DNA of 64,000 bases from an uncultured Carboxylicivirga sp. (GTDB lineage Bacteria; Bacteroidota; Bacteroidia; Bacteroidales; Marinilabiliaceae), in the NCBI GenBank assembly GCA_947503525.1, contig CANNEA010000006.1, positions 186,001 through 250,000 of the forward strand, given 5' to 3'. Every line of letters begins with the position of its first letter. Position 1 is the stretch's first letter. The notes under the pieces are model-generated. The model did not search any database, was not told the origin of the DNA, and worked only from the letters and a program-made list of their open reading frames with translations. A program made the position numbers and the translations under genes. Of the stretch, positions 19,601 to 34,600 are shown piece by piece.

Positions 19601-22600
19601 ATAATCGTTGTAATTATACAATTGGAACCAATATTGTAATAACTGAACCAGCTGCCGGATTAAGTTTAACTGAGATTGCTAACAATCCGGTGAGTTGTTA
19701 CGGAGGTTCAGATGGTTCATTTACTGTTCAGGCAGCAGGTGGCAATGGATTCTATGAGTTTTCAAATGTGAATCCGGCTATTGCAGTACCAGCTGATTGG
19801 ATTGATAATGGAACCAACGAATTTACAGTCAATGCTCTACCTTTCGGTAATCATTCTGTTTGGGTTCGTGATAGAGATAATCCAACATGTCCGCGAAATA
19901 CCTTAGTAGTTAATGTAAATCAGGCACTTCAGTTAAGTGTGACTGCTCCGGTAGTGCAAAATGTAACATGTCATTCGGGCTTAGATGGACAGATTGAACT
20001 TCTGGGAGCAGGAGGAAGCGGTAATTATGTTTACTCTATTGATGGTGGAACCAATTGGCAAGCAAGCAATATTTTCGCATCATTACCAAGTGGAAGCTAT
20101 CAATTCAGTATTGCAGAAAGTTCAGATCCTTTAGTATGTAATCGATTAAATATATTAAGTATCACACTTACGCAACCTGCCGACTTTACAATTACTGAAG
20201 TTGTTGCAAGTCATAAAGATGTGAGTTGTAATGGAGGAATGGATGGTGAGTTTGAAGTGGTGGCTTCAGGCGGAGTTGGACTGAAGGAGTATCGTTTAAA
20301 TGATGGAACAAATTATATTACTGTTTGGGATACCAATCCGGTATTTTCAAATCTGGTAGTTGGAACCTATGAGGTGTCAGTAAGAGACCGAGTTAGTCTG
20401 GCTCCACTTCAATGGTGCGAGAAAGACAGAATACTTTCGGTGACCATTAGTGAACCGGCTGCTGCTTTGAGTATTTCGGCAGAAGCTGTAACTGATGCAC
20501 AATGTTTTGGAGATGCTACAGGTTCTGTTAATATAACAGTGGCCGGAGGAACAGCTCCGTATACTTACCAATGGACGCACGTAGCAACAAATACACCTGT
20601 ATCATTGGCTAATGGAGGTCAGTCGACCAATCCTATTAATTTATTGGCAGGTGAATATCGCGTTGATATAATGGATGCCAATACCATTTGTACATTAAGT
20701 AAGGTGTATACGGTTGGCGAAGAAAGTAGAGTAAATCTAGTATTAGGAGGTACAACGAATCCTGATTGTTATGCGGCAGCCAATGGATCTATTACAGTAA
20801 ATGCTAGTGGTGGTGCAGGAACATATGAGTATCAGGTGAATGGTAGTGGTTGGGTTGGCGGGCCTACGGGAACCCATACATTCAGTGCATTAGGTGCAGG
20901 TACCTATACCATTCAGGTGCGCGATGCTGCGGTAGCCACTTGTGTATCGCCGGATGTTGTTAATGTAAATCTCACTCAACCAAATGAACTCGATTTATTT
21001 GTATCAGCCAAAACAGATATTAGCTGTAATGGAGCTGGTGATGGTTCAATTACCATCGGAGGAATTGGTCGTGCATTGGTAACTGACTATGACTATTATT
21101 GTCAGGAGTTTGGTGCTTGGCAAGCATCGCCAATATTCCCAATTAGTGTTGCCGGTAATTATCACTTTAAGGTAAGAGACCGATTAAATCCAACATGTGA
21201 GTCTGCATTGTCGGCTGCTGTTAATATCCTAGAGCCAGGTGACTTTACAACTACAGTTACAGTTGGTCATGTGTCATGTGCAACAGGTTTTGATGGTCAA
21301 TTGATATTTAATACCTTACCGGCAACCGGAACTTATGAGTATTCATTAGACGGTGGAACGGTATGGCAAAGTTCACCTATATCCGGGTTAACAGCAGGTA
21401 CATACTCTGTGTTGGTTAAAGATTTAAGCACAACATGCGAAAAAGCCATACCAGATCAGGTTATTACTGAACCTTTAACAGCTTTATCAATTGATAATAA
21501 TATAATTACAGAACCGGATTGTAATGGCGATTTAAGCGGAGCGGTTGAGGTTGTAGTAAGTGGAGGAACAGGACCTTATACTTATCAATGGCGCAACATG
21601 TCTACTGGTGTTGATGTACCACCTGCAAATAATGGTGACCAGGCCAAGGCAATTAATCTGCCAGCAGGTGATTATCAGGTGACGATTACAGATGCTGAAT
21701 TATGTACTTTAGTATCTCCAGCATACACCATTATTGAACCAGCAATTCTTAATGCAACTTATAATGTTGATCATATATCTGTTGTAGGTTTAACGGATGG
21801 TAGAATTGTGGTGGATAATCCTGCAACAGGTGGAACTGCTCCTTATACCATTACCTGGGCCGATGGAGCTGCCTTTGATGGATTATGGACCAGAGACAAT
21901 TTATCTGCAGGTACTTATACCTTTACCGTTGAGGATAGTAATGGATGTACTTTCGTTCAGGCTGTTAATGTATTAGCTAATTTAGCTTTAGATGTAAGTG
22001 TTGTACCCAATACTATAAACTGTTACGCTGCACAAACCGGAATAATAGCTGTTAATATTAATGGAGGAACAGGACCATATAATATTGCCTGGTCAGGTAC
22101 GCTATATGATGGTAGTACCGATTCAGATACAGATACCAATATTGCTCCTAACTATGAAATTAAGCCATTATATGCTGGTACTTATTCTGTTACAGTAACG
22201 GATGCTAATAGTGTTTCACAAACCATTACCAATGTTATTATTACTCAGCCTGATGAGCTTGTGATAACTAATCTGATTGAGCAAGACATAAGTTGCTTTG
22301 GTGCCAATGATGGACGAATTCAGGTAGCAGTATCTCATGGAGCAAATGCTACAGGTGCTTACAGTATGAGTTGGACAGGCCCTGGAGGCTATGCTGTTGC
22401 AGGAACAGTCGCTTCTGAAAGTGATCAGACCGGATTAACTATGGCTGGAGATTATGAGGTGATAGTTAATTACAATGGTACGTGTTCAGTATCTGAAACA
22501 TATACTATTGATGAACCAACGGAGATTGTTGTGCTTTACAATGAGTCGCATATTTCTGCGGCTGGCGCCAATGATGGACAAATAGTGGTAACTAATCCGC

Positions 22601-25600
22601 CAACCGGTGGAGTACCTCCTTACACAATAAGCTGGGCCGATGGAGCAGGTGCCTTTGATGGTCAGTGGACTAGAACACTATTAGCTCCAGGTAATTATGA
22701 TTTTACTGTTACAGATGATGCCGGATCAGGATGTTCTGTTACACATACGGCTACTATCCTTGATATAGATGCTCTGGATTATTCCTATACTGTTACTGAT
22801 GTTAACTGTTATTCAGAAAATACGGGAATTATTGCATTGGTGTTAACTGGCGGAACAGCTCAGTTTGATTTAGAATGGAATGCCATATTATATGATGGAA
22901 CAACAGATAGTGATAATGTTAATAATATTACTACCAATTATGAAATAAAAGATCTGAAGGCTGGTGATTATACTGTAAAAATTACTGATGCTAATAATGC
23001 AGAAATATCATATACGATAACTGTTGGTCAGCCAGATGAATTAGTGATTAATACTGTAATACAAGATGATATTTCTTGTGCTGGTGCCAATGATGGTCAT
23101 ATTCAGGTAAGTGTGAGTCAAGGTATAACTGATGTAAGTGCTTATACTATGACATGGACAGGTCCTGGAGGATTCTCTGCATCAGGACCAGTGGCAACAG
23201 CCAGTGACCAAGCTAATTTGGTGTTACCGGGTGACTATACTGTTACAGTTAATTATAATTCAACCTGTAATGTGTCATCACTTATAACGATTGATGAGCC
23301 TACTCCAATTGTTGTAAATGAATTGGAAATTAAACACATCTCGGTTGCAGGTGCTACAGATGGACGAATTGTTATAGAAAACCCACCTACGGGCGGCGAG
23401 TCTCCGTATGCCATTACATGGGCAGATGGTGCTGCTTATGATGATCTTTGGACACGTGATAATTTAGCTGCCGGTAATTATACATATACTGTTACCGATA
23501 ATTTAAACTGTACGGTTTCCAATACCATTATAATTGAAGACCTTGATGCATTGGATTTCACCTTAAGTGCAAATACAATTAATTGTTATGGAGCTAAAAC
23601 TGGAATAATTGCCTTAACTATTTCTGGAGGTGTATCACCATTTGATATTGAATATGATGGTACACTATATGATGGTAGTACGGATAGTGGTTCGGATACT
23701 GGTATCACAACTAATTATGAGATAAAACCTCTGTTTGCAGGTGATTATACCATTAAGATTATTGACGATACCGGTGCTGAACTAACAAAAACCATTACTG
23801 TTGCTCAAGCTGTGGAAGTGGTAATCACACCGGGAGTTAATTCCCCTATAACTTGCTTTGGTGATGGCGATGGAAGTTTACAGGTTAATGTTACACAGGG
23901 TGTAACAGATGTAAGTGCTTATCCAATATACTGGTCTGGTCCTGGTGGTTATTCCTTAAATGGAACTGTTGGAGCTAATTCTACTATTAGTAATCTACTA
24001 CTTGAAGGTACTTATACAGCAACAGTTACTTACAATGGTACTTGTACGGTATCAGAAAACCTTGTGTTGGACGAACCTGATGAGTTATCAGTAAGCCTGG
24101 TTGCAGCTCAAACCAACGATGTTAGCTGTAATGGAGGTATCGATGGTCAGATTGGGGTAAGCGTAAGTGGTGGCTTTGGATTCAGCTATCAATGGGCTAA
24201 ATGGAATGGAGCCGCTTTTGCTGATATTGCTGGCGAAACCAACCCAATTATCACAGGACGCGATGCCGGCCGATACAGAGTGACCGCAACTTTATTAAGT
24301 ACAGGTTGTCCTGCTGAGTTAGAATATGAAATTACTGAACCATCTGCTTTAAGTCTTGTGGTTACACCTATTGATATTAGCACTTGTAATGGTGATGATA
24401 GTGGCCAGTTATCATTGGTTATTGATGGTGGAGTTCCGCCATATCGATATAACTACGGAACTGGAGATATCCCAGTACCTCTTGGTCAAACCAATGTGCT
24501 TATTGAAGATTTATTTGCAGGTTTATATGATATTTTAATTACAGATTACAATAATTGTACGATTTCATCTGTAAATAATGAGATAAAAGAGCCAACTACT
24601 CTTGATGTAATAATTGTGAGTGAAAGCATAAGTTGTGAAGCTGGTGGTGCACTTTGGCCTGATGGTGAATTGGTAATTGATATTCAAGGTGGTCGTGTAA
24701 TAGCGGGAACTCAGAGTTATTTAATGAGTTTACAGCCAGCAAGTGGAGCCGCTATTGTACGTACAGTAAGCAATGTGCCGGCTGCAATTCATACGGAAAC
24801 TTTTGGAGGTTTATTGCCTGATACATATACATTAAACATCTATGATCAAAATTCACAGTCTGTTGATAAGTGTATATTTACATATGGCTTTACCCTTGAA
24901 CTGATTGATATTAATGGTACTCCTGAAAATGCAACTTGTGAGGGTGTAGCCGATGGTAAAATTACCGGAGTAACTATTGATGGTACTTCTGGCACTTATA
25001 CTTTCACCTGGACCACTACAGATGGAGGTACAGGATTTGATCCGAGTACTTTGGATCAGGATGGATTATCTGTTGGGACCTATCGTTTAACGGTTACGGA
25101 TACCAATCGTGGTTGTTCTGTTGATAAGGATTTTGTTATTGGCTATGACAATGAAATTATAGTTGATGGTACCGTATATGACGTTGAATGTTATGGTGAT
25201 GCCTCAGGAGCAATTACTCTTAATATGAGTGGTGTCAGCGGATCAGAAACTTATCTATGGACAGGTCCGGGTATAACACCTGCGAATCAAAATGATAAAG
25301 ATCTTACTGCACTTGTTGCCGGAGATTATACCGTTCAGGTTACAGATGGTATTAATAGCCAAACTTGTGGTGCCATTAAATCATTTACTGTTCGTCAATC
25401 AACTGAAGCACTAGACTTCAAATTAAGATATTTGATAAAAGGCTGTACGCCTTATGTAAGAACCATTGAGATATATGATCTTGTAGGAGGAACAGGTAAT
25501 ACGGATCCTGCCAGTGGTGACTTTAAATATAATGTGTCTGGCCCAGGACCTGTTGTTCAGGATCCTGCCGATTATAAACGATTTGATATAACTGTAGGAG

Positions 25601-28600
25601 GAACATATACTGTCACAGTAACGGATAAGAACGATTGTAACATTAGCTATGATATTAGCATACCAATTGAAATGGGTGTTTCTCCGGTAATTACTGATGT
25701 GAAATGTAACGGAGGAAATACAGGAGCAATAGCCATTAATCTTGTTGGGGGAAGTGGATCATTTACATATGATTGGACTAAAACAGGGGATGCTACCTTT
25801 ACTGCCAATACGCCTAATATTAGCGCCTTAACTGCAGGCGAATATGTTTTGGTAGTAACAGATAATATTGAGTCGGACGGTACAGCATGTGCACGTACCT
25901 ATACACTAACTGTAAATGAGCCTCAGCCTATTGTTATCAGTGTTGATGATAAGGGTGATGTAACTTGTAATGGAGATGCAGATGGTTATGTCAACCTTGA
26001 TATTCAGGGTGGAGTAGCACCATATACTTATAACTGGAATCCTGCTGGTGGAGGTATAATCCAAGGCCAAAGAAATCAAACTGGTTTAATTGGTGGAACC
26101 TATACTGTTATTATCACAGACGATAATTTATGTACTGCATCAACAAATGTTATAATTGATGAACCGGATGTTGTTTCAGGTAGCATTGTGATTACAGATA
26201 CCGAATGTGATGGAACAAATGGTGCATTAACTTTAACGCCTACAGGAGGATCCGGTGCATATACCTATAGCTGGAGTACCAGTGATGGAGATGCAACTGC
26301 AATAATTCCGGGAGCTAAGGATCAAACAGGTTTAACAGGTGGGACTTATACGGTTGTTATTACCGATGCTGATCCTGCACGCTCGGGCTGTCAGTATACT
26401 TTATCTACCACATTAACTAAGGCTATTGATATTGAAAATGTAGTTCTTGATGATGTAAGTTGTGCAGGTAATAATGATGGAAGCATAAGCTTTGATGTTC
26501 TTGGTGGAGATAGTAACTATACCTATAGCTGGACAACAACCGATGGTAATCCGGCTTATTTATCGCCTGGTGTTCGTGATCAGAGTGGTTTAACAGCAGG
26601 TACCTATACGGTTGTAATAAGTGATGGCCGTACAGCAGGTGGAGTAGATTGTGAAATTAGCAGAAGCTTTACCATTGAAGAATCAACCGGACTCGTTGTA
26701 AATGTTAACATAACGCATGTGAAGTGTAATGGGGCATCAACCGGAGCCATAAAAGCATTGGTTACAGGCGGAAGTGGTAATTACGCTTTTGATTGGAATG
26801 GAGGAGCCTTTACTACAGATGATATTAGTAATGTACCTGCAGGTAATTATACCTTAGTGGTTACAGATACTGATTTGCTTTGTACTTATACGAATACTTA
26901 TACCATAACTCAACCTGTAGCACCAATTAATATTAATGTGAATTCTGTGACTGATATCCTTTGTAGGAATGAAGCAACTGGTGAAATAGACGTGACAATA
27001 AGCGGAGGAACTGCGCCATATACCTATTTCTGGACAGGACCAAGTGCTGCATCAGGTGCAAACCCAACAGGACTATTGGCTGGAACATATAATTTAGCAA
27101 TTACCGATGACAATGGCTGTGTTGAAAATTCAGGAGCCATTATAATAATAGAACCTGCAACAAGTGTTGAAGTTTCTAATCCTGTAGTTGTAGATGCTAT
27201 TACACCTGGAGGAACTGAAGGATCGATTACGGTAACCGTTAATGGAGGTTCTTCACCTTATACATTTGAGTGGTATGAACAAGGAGATTTGAGCACCGTT
27301 GTTAGTACAGCAAATCCTGCAACAGGACTAGGGTCTGGCACCTATGATGTGGTGGCTACAGATCAAAACGGATGTAGTTATCGTTTATCAGGAATAAAAG
27401 TGACTGAGCCTGGCGAAGCTTTAGGTTTTGTTAAAACTGTTCATCATGTAAGTCCTTGTAATGGATTAGATAATGGTGAATTAATTATTGAGCCTTTTGG
27501 TGGCTTTAAAATTGACGGTATTGATTACCGTATTCAAATCACTGGTCCTGGAACAAATGAGGATGAGCGAAATACGATTATGGCGCTTAGTGGCCTGGCC
27601 CCTGGAACATATCGTGTTACGGTTAGTGATGCCAGCTCACCAGATGTTACAGAAGACATCGTAATTACAGAGTATAGCCCATTAAATATATCCACTACAA
27701 AAGTTACTGATGTAACATGTTATGGTACTTCTACAGGAGAAATTAGTGTTACTGTAAATGGTGGACGTAATGATGCTTCAGGCTTCTATTTAGTGGAGAT
27801 AAGAAGTGCTGAAGGGTATTTCGATAGTAAAGCGGATGTACTTGAAAACACCGCCTTTAGCTTTACGAATTTACCATTTGGAAATTATACCATTACAGTA
27901 TTTGACCACGCTGGCTCCTTCGATTCAAAATCACCTGATAGAGGAAATTGCGAGGCCAGTGACGTAAAACTGATTACTGAACCACAAGCGGAAGTAGCAA
28001 TTAGTTCACAAGATGGTAGTAGTGATATATGTAATGGAGAAAGCTTTGATTTAGCTTTAACCACAACAAACTGGGATTTTGTTGCTGATGGTAATTTATT
28101 GGTTACAGTATATGATGGCTTTACTTACGATGATATAGTGGTGACTCAAAGTCCTGAGCTAATTACTGTATCACCGAGTTCATCGCGTACATATGAAATA
28201 ACCAAGGTAGCCGATCCGATAACTTCAAGCTGTCTTAAAGGATTTGGAAACGGATCAGTACAATTGTTAGTTAATGAGCTTGCAACAGCAACGATAACTG
28301 GTCCTTCTGAAGTCTGTGAAGATGGAGAAGTTCAATTAAGTGTAGCCTTAACAGGCAAAGCACCATGGACCATTATCTGGGTAGATGATAATAATGGTAC
28401 AACTAACACAATACCTGGTATTGCTTCAAGTCCGTATACATTTACTGATAGCCCTGCAGCTGATGCAAGTTATCGTATAGCTAATGTAACAGATGGCAAT
28501 ACATGTAATAATGCAGGAGTAGGAGTGGTTAATGTAGTTATCAATCCTAAACCTTCAGTTACTTTAACCGGTAGTCAGGATATTTGTGTTGGATCTTCAG

Positions 28601-31600
28601 CAACACTAGTTATAGATTTATCTACAGGTGTAACGCCTTATACAATCACCTACGAAGAGAATGGAATTGAGAAATCAATGGGTGTAACACCAAGTAGCGG
28701 AACGACTTATGATTGGCTTGTTACTCCTATTATTACAAGTACTTATGTAATAACAAATGTGGTAGATGCCAAAGGCTGTGTAATGGATATTACTGGTACA
28801 ATTTCAGCTACTGTAACGGTTAATCAGTTACCTGGTGATATGGGTACTATAAGTACTGCCGAAACAGAAGGTGTTTGTCAAACAGCTACCGGAGTTATTT
28901 ATTCAGTTGATCCGGTAAGTGATGCTGGTGGAGGTTATATCTGGACGGCTCCATTAAACAGCACTATAGTGTCTGGTAATGGATCTACTTCAGTAGTTAT
29001 GAATTTTGATGTCAACTTTACCGGAGGATACCTTCGCGTATATGCAACAAATAGTTGTGGTGATGGCACTGAAAGTGAAATATGGATTGCAGCTAAGTTG
29101 TTGCCAGATGCAGCGGGTGTTATAAGTGGCCCAACTGAATTCTGTCAGGGTACCTCTGGTATAGTATTTAGTTTGGCACCAGTTGCCAACGCAAGCAAAT
29201 ACCGTTGGAGTTTACCAACCGGATTTAATATTGTTGGTGCTGATACTACAGCTAGTATTACTGTTGATTTAGATCCAATGTTAGATGTGATCACAGGTGA
29301 TATTACAGTAACACCATATAATGATTGTGGTGACGGCTTGGTGTCACCGCCATTAACTGTTAACGTTTATCCATTGCCAACTGCTGATGCAGGTGTTGAT
29401 GAAAATATTTGCAGTAATACATATACCTTAAATGCGACTGATCCGGCAAGTATCGATCCTAATTGGTCAGGTAAGTGGGAAGTGATTTCAGGGTATGCTG
29501 TTATTTCGAATGTAAATGCGTTCAATAGTAATGTTAGTAATATGAGCCGCGGTGATGTTACTTTCCGTTGGACGGTGACCAATAATAGCACCGGAGCGCT
29601 TAGCGATTGCTCGGTTTACGATGAAGTAACTATTAGAAATAATACACTTTCAGTAGACGCTAATGCCGCAAATAATAATGTGTGTAATGGAACAACTACA
29701 CTTGTAGGTACTGAAATATCAACAACTAATACCGGCGGACTTTGGGAAGCAGTGTTCCCTGTTGGTTCAACAGCCGTATTTTCAAGTACGACTACTGCCA
29801 ATACCACTGTATCGAACATGATGCCGGACAGAAATGTATTCCGCTGGACTTTGACGCAGAATGGATGTGATAGTTTTGGTGAGGTGGAAATATTTAATAA
29901 TGAGCCATCCGATCCGATTATACAAAACGGATCATCTGTTGCTGTTTGTGATACTGAAATTACATTAATAGCTACTGCTCCAAGTGAAGGAAATGGAACA
30001 TGGACATTGATTAGTGGAGCTGGTGTTATTGCTACTCCAACTAGTGCTACCACTTTGGTTACAGGTTTGGATTATGGGAATAATACATTTAGGTTTACAA
30101 TTGATAAGAATGGCTGTGGAAAATATGCTGAAATAGTTGTTCGAAACAATACTCTACAAGTTGATGCTGGTGCTGATGAAACGGTATGTAATGGTGAGCT
30201 GCAATTAAATGCTACAGTTCCACCTACGGGAGTTAGTGGAAGATGGATTGTAGCGGAAGGAGCCGGTAGCTTTAATGACGGATTTTCACCAACTGCAATT
30301 GTAACAGGTTTGGCTCAAGGAACTAATCGTTTAGTGTGGGAATTGACGCAAGATGGTTGTGTAAGTAGTGATGAAATAATCATTACTAATAACCAACCAA
30401 CAGAAGCAACTGTGGGAAGTAATAGAGTAATATGTGCCGATGAAGTACAGTTAAGTGGTAATGCCCCTTCAGTAGGACAAGGCTACTGGTCTATTGTTTC
30501 TGGTTCAGGGCAGTTTGAAGATGATACGGACCCAATAACAATGGTGCGTCAATTGGGATCAGGAATTAATATTTTCCGATGGACCATTATGAATAATGGG
30601 TGTTCAAGCTCTGCCGATATTTCTATTGAGAACTTACATGTGTATGTTAATGCCGGTAAAGATTCCATTGTTTGTGGAAGAACTACACGATTAAATGCTA
30701 ATATACCTGAGCTTGGAATTGGTGAATGGGGCGTATTACCTGGTGTTGGTGGTGGAACCATAAGTGATCAGAATGATCCAAATACGCAAGTAGGAGGACT
30801 CATGAACGGACCGAATGGTTTTATCTGGAAAGTAAGTTATAGAGGATGTGAGTCACGAGATACAGTGATTATTAATAATAATACACCTTATCCTGTAAAT
30901 GCCGGAACGGACCAGATAATTGCAGGTGGTGCTACTACATTAAATGCAACACCGACAGTTGCCGGTGTTGGTCAATGGACATTGGTAGCGGGAGGTGCTA
31001 CAATAACGGATGATCTCGATCCATTCACGATGGTTTCTGATCTGAGAAGAGGTGATAATGTATTGCGTTGGACAGTTACGAATCTAGGTTGTACTGAGTT
31101 TGACGATGTTACCATAACAAATGGTGAGACCATTGATGCAGATGCCGGATTAGATCAGGTGGTATGTGATAATTTTGCCTTCCTTCAGGCTAATGATCCA
31201 GACGTAGGTATTGGAGAATGGTCGGTTGTTAGTGGTGCCGGACAATTTGAGTCTATCAATAGTCAAAAAACCAGAGTGAATAACTTAGGTAATGGTGATA
31301 ATGTATTCCGTTGGACCATTTATTATACCAACAGTTCTTCGACAGATGAAGTGACAATTACCAATAATAAGGTTACAACCGCTAATGCTGGTCCGGACAG
31401 AGAACTATGTGGAGATGAATATCAGTTGGAAGCTAATATTCCTGCTATAGGTAATGCTGCATGGACTTTAATTAGTGGTAGTGGAACATTTGATAATCCG
31501 AATGATCCAAATACTTTTGTTCGAGGTTTATCGCAAGGAGAGAATGTATTGAAATACGAAATTGCCCAACTGGGTTGTAGTTCAGTAGATTCAGTGATTA

Positions 31601-34600
31601 TAAATAATATGTTGCCAACTCCAGCTTATGCAGGAGAAGATGAAGTGATTTGTACTGATTCCATTGAACTTCGTCCGAATACACCAACATTTGGTGTGGG
31701 CGAGTGGAGAGTGAAAGAAGGATCTGCAGACTTTGATGGTAACTGGGCCAAGAATCTGGCACCTGGACGCAATGTGTTGTCATGGGTGATAACTTCTGGT
31801 AGATGTACATCTTCGGATGATGTCATTATTATTAATAATCAGCCATCAACTGCATTTGCCGGACAGGATAGGATAATATGTGTCGATAATGTTTCTCTAT
31901 CAGCCAATATACCACAGTATGGTATTGGACTGTGGGAACTCATTTCGGGCTCGGGTGATATAACAGATCCTACTGATCCATATACTACCGTTACCAATAT
32001 TGGAAGTGGTAAGAATCGTTTCCGCTGGACAATTGATAATAATGGTTGTACGTCATCCGATGATGTGGAAATAGCTAATAACTTTATTCAGTCCTTTGCT
32101 GGATTCAACCAGATAAACTGTGCCGATACTGCCTTGCTTGAAGCTAATAATGCTTTCCCGGGTGAAGGAACATGGGGAGTTGTTGGAGGATCAGGTTCTG
32201 CTTACTTTGATGAACCGCATAGTCCGTATTCGAAAGTTCGTAATCTTGATCATGGTGATAATGTATTAACATGGACGGTGAGTTATGAAGGTTGTAACTC
32301 CACCAGTCAGATTACAATTACAAATAATAATCCAACACCATCCAAGGCTGGTCCGGATCAGGCGCTATGTGTTAATAATACAGTGCTTGCAGCCAATGTG
32401 CCAACTATAGGTGACGGTGAATGGACCATTAGAAATGGATCTGGTGGATTTAGTTCAATAAGCGATCCAACAGCTAGTGTGAGCAACTTGGCCTTTGGTG
32501 ATAATGTGTTCCGCTGGACAGTGACTCACCAAGGTTGTGTATCTATAGATGATGTACAAGTTAGCTTTAATCGAATTGATGCGGTTGTTGGGCCTGATCA
32601 GTCCGTATGTGAGGACTTTACTCAGCTGGAAGCAAACAATGCCAGTCCTGGAATAGGAACCTGGAGTATCATAGGTGGAAGTAGCCAGGCTGTGTTCGAT
32701 GATCAGAATAATCCAAATACAGTAGTTCGTAATCTTGCTAAAGGTGATAATCAGTTGATGTGGACCATTTTGTATAAAGGATGTGAAACATCTCAAAATG
32801 TAACGATCACGAACAACTCACCAAGTGCGGCTTATGCAGGAAATAGTCAGACGATATGTGATGATGTAACTAATTTGAATGCAACAGCTGTTCTAATTGG
32901 TGTTGGACGATGGGAAGTATTGACAGGTTCCGGAACTATTACTGATATCAATGATCCAAAGTCGGAAGTTCGAGGGCTTTCAAAAGGAGATAATGTATTC
33001 CGTTGGATTGTTCAGAATCAGAGTTGTACCTTAACTGATGAGGTAAGAATAGTTAATAATAAACCATCAATACCATATGCAGGTAAAGATGAAGAGCTAT
33101 GCTCACCTCAAATGACCTTAAAAGCCAGTCCACCGGAATATGGTTCAGGATTATGGACGATAGTATCCGGAGGAGGTAACTTTGATGATCCAACCAGCCC
33201 TTCGGCAACGGTGAGTAATTTAACTCCAGGAACCAATGTGTTGCGCTGGACACTAACACAAGGTCAATGTACTTTATTGGATGAGATTACTATTGAAAAC
33301 AATACGCCAACAATCTCTAACGCCGGACCGGATATTGAAGATTGTAAGGATTGGGTTCAATTAGATGCGAATGCTCCTGTTTATGGAACTGGATCATGGT
33401 CTGTTGTATCAGGTAAAGGTGACTTTGATAGTACTACTGATCCGAAAACGACAATACGTAATCTGGGATTTGGTGATAATATCCTTATGTGGTCTATACA
33501 GAATGGAAATTGTTTCTCTACTGATCAGGTAACGATTTACAATAAAGTTCCGGATGAGGCTGCTGCAGGTTCTGATCGCGAGACTTGTGATGATTATATT
33601 GTTCTGAATGCAAATAACCCTCACGATGGTGCCGGTAACTGGTCTGTAATTAGTGGAGCTGGCACTTTTGATGATCCGGGTGTATTTAACACAACGGTTC
33701 GCAATTTGGGCTATGGAGATAATGTATTTAAATGGACCATTTCAGTAGGTGAATGTACTACCGAAGATGAAGTAATGGTAACCAGTAATAAAGCAGCTCC
33801 TTTTGCTGGAGAAGACGATGTAAGCTATTCGCCTGATTATGCCATGCAAGCCGAGAATCCAGGTAATTTAACAGGAACCTGGACCATTGTTGCAGGAGGT
33901 GGAACATTTGATGATCCTAACTTCTTTAATACTACAGTTCGTGGTATGCCTGAAGGTAAAAGTACTTATCGCTGGACTATTATCACAGATGGTTGTGAGG
34001 CTTACGATGATGTAACGATCGACTATAAAGTGGTTCCTGAATCAGGTTTTACAACAGATGTAGATGCAGGTTGTTATCCCTTGGATGTTAAGTTTACCAA
34101 TTATACGATTGGCGGTACTAGTTTCGAGTGGGACTTTGGTGATGGTTCACCAATTAATACACAACGTAATCCGTCACATACATTTGAGGAAGCAGGTGTT
34201 TTCACAGTGATATTAACTGCGCCGGGGCCTGATGGCAGAGATGCTGTTTCAAGTCAGGTGATAACAGTTCATGAACATCCTGTTGCTGATTTTAATGTTG
34301 GACCTACCGTTGTATGGATTCCTAATGATCCAATTAAGTGCTCCGATCTTTCGATAGATGCGGTTAAGTGGCTATGGAATTTTGGTGACGGAAGTACATC
34401 TGAAGAACAACATCCTACATATACCTATTCGGAGGCAGGACTTTATTCTATTTCACTTTATGTGGAAAACCAGTTTGGATGTGATAATACCTATGTAGTC
34501 AATGATGCTGTAGAAGCTAAATTAAGTGGTTTTATAAGCTTCCCTGACACTTTCGCACCTCGTCCGGGTGGTGGAGGAAATTCTGGTGGTATTGGCGAAC

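Noticed and set aside
29367-30761. Long antisense frames inside the giant adhesin gene (up to 145 codons)
   Set aside because: They result from the biased repeat codon pattern of the sense strand and have no start context or features of their own.
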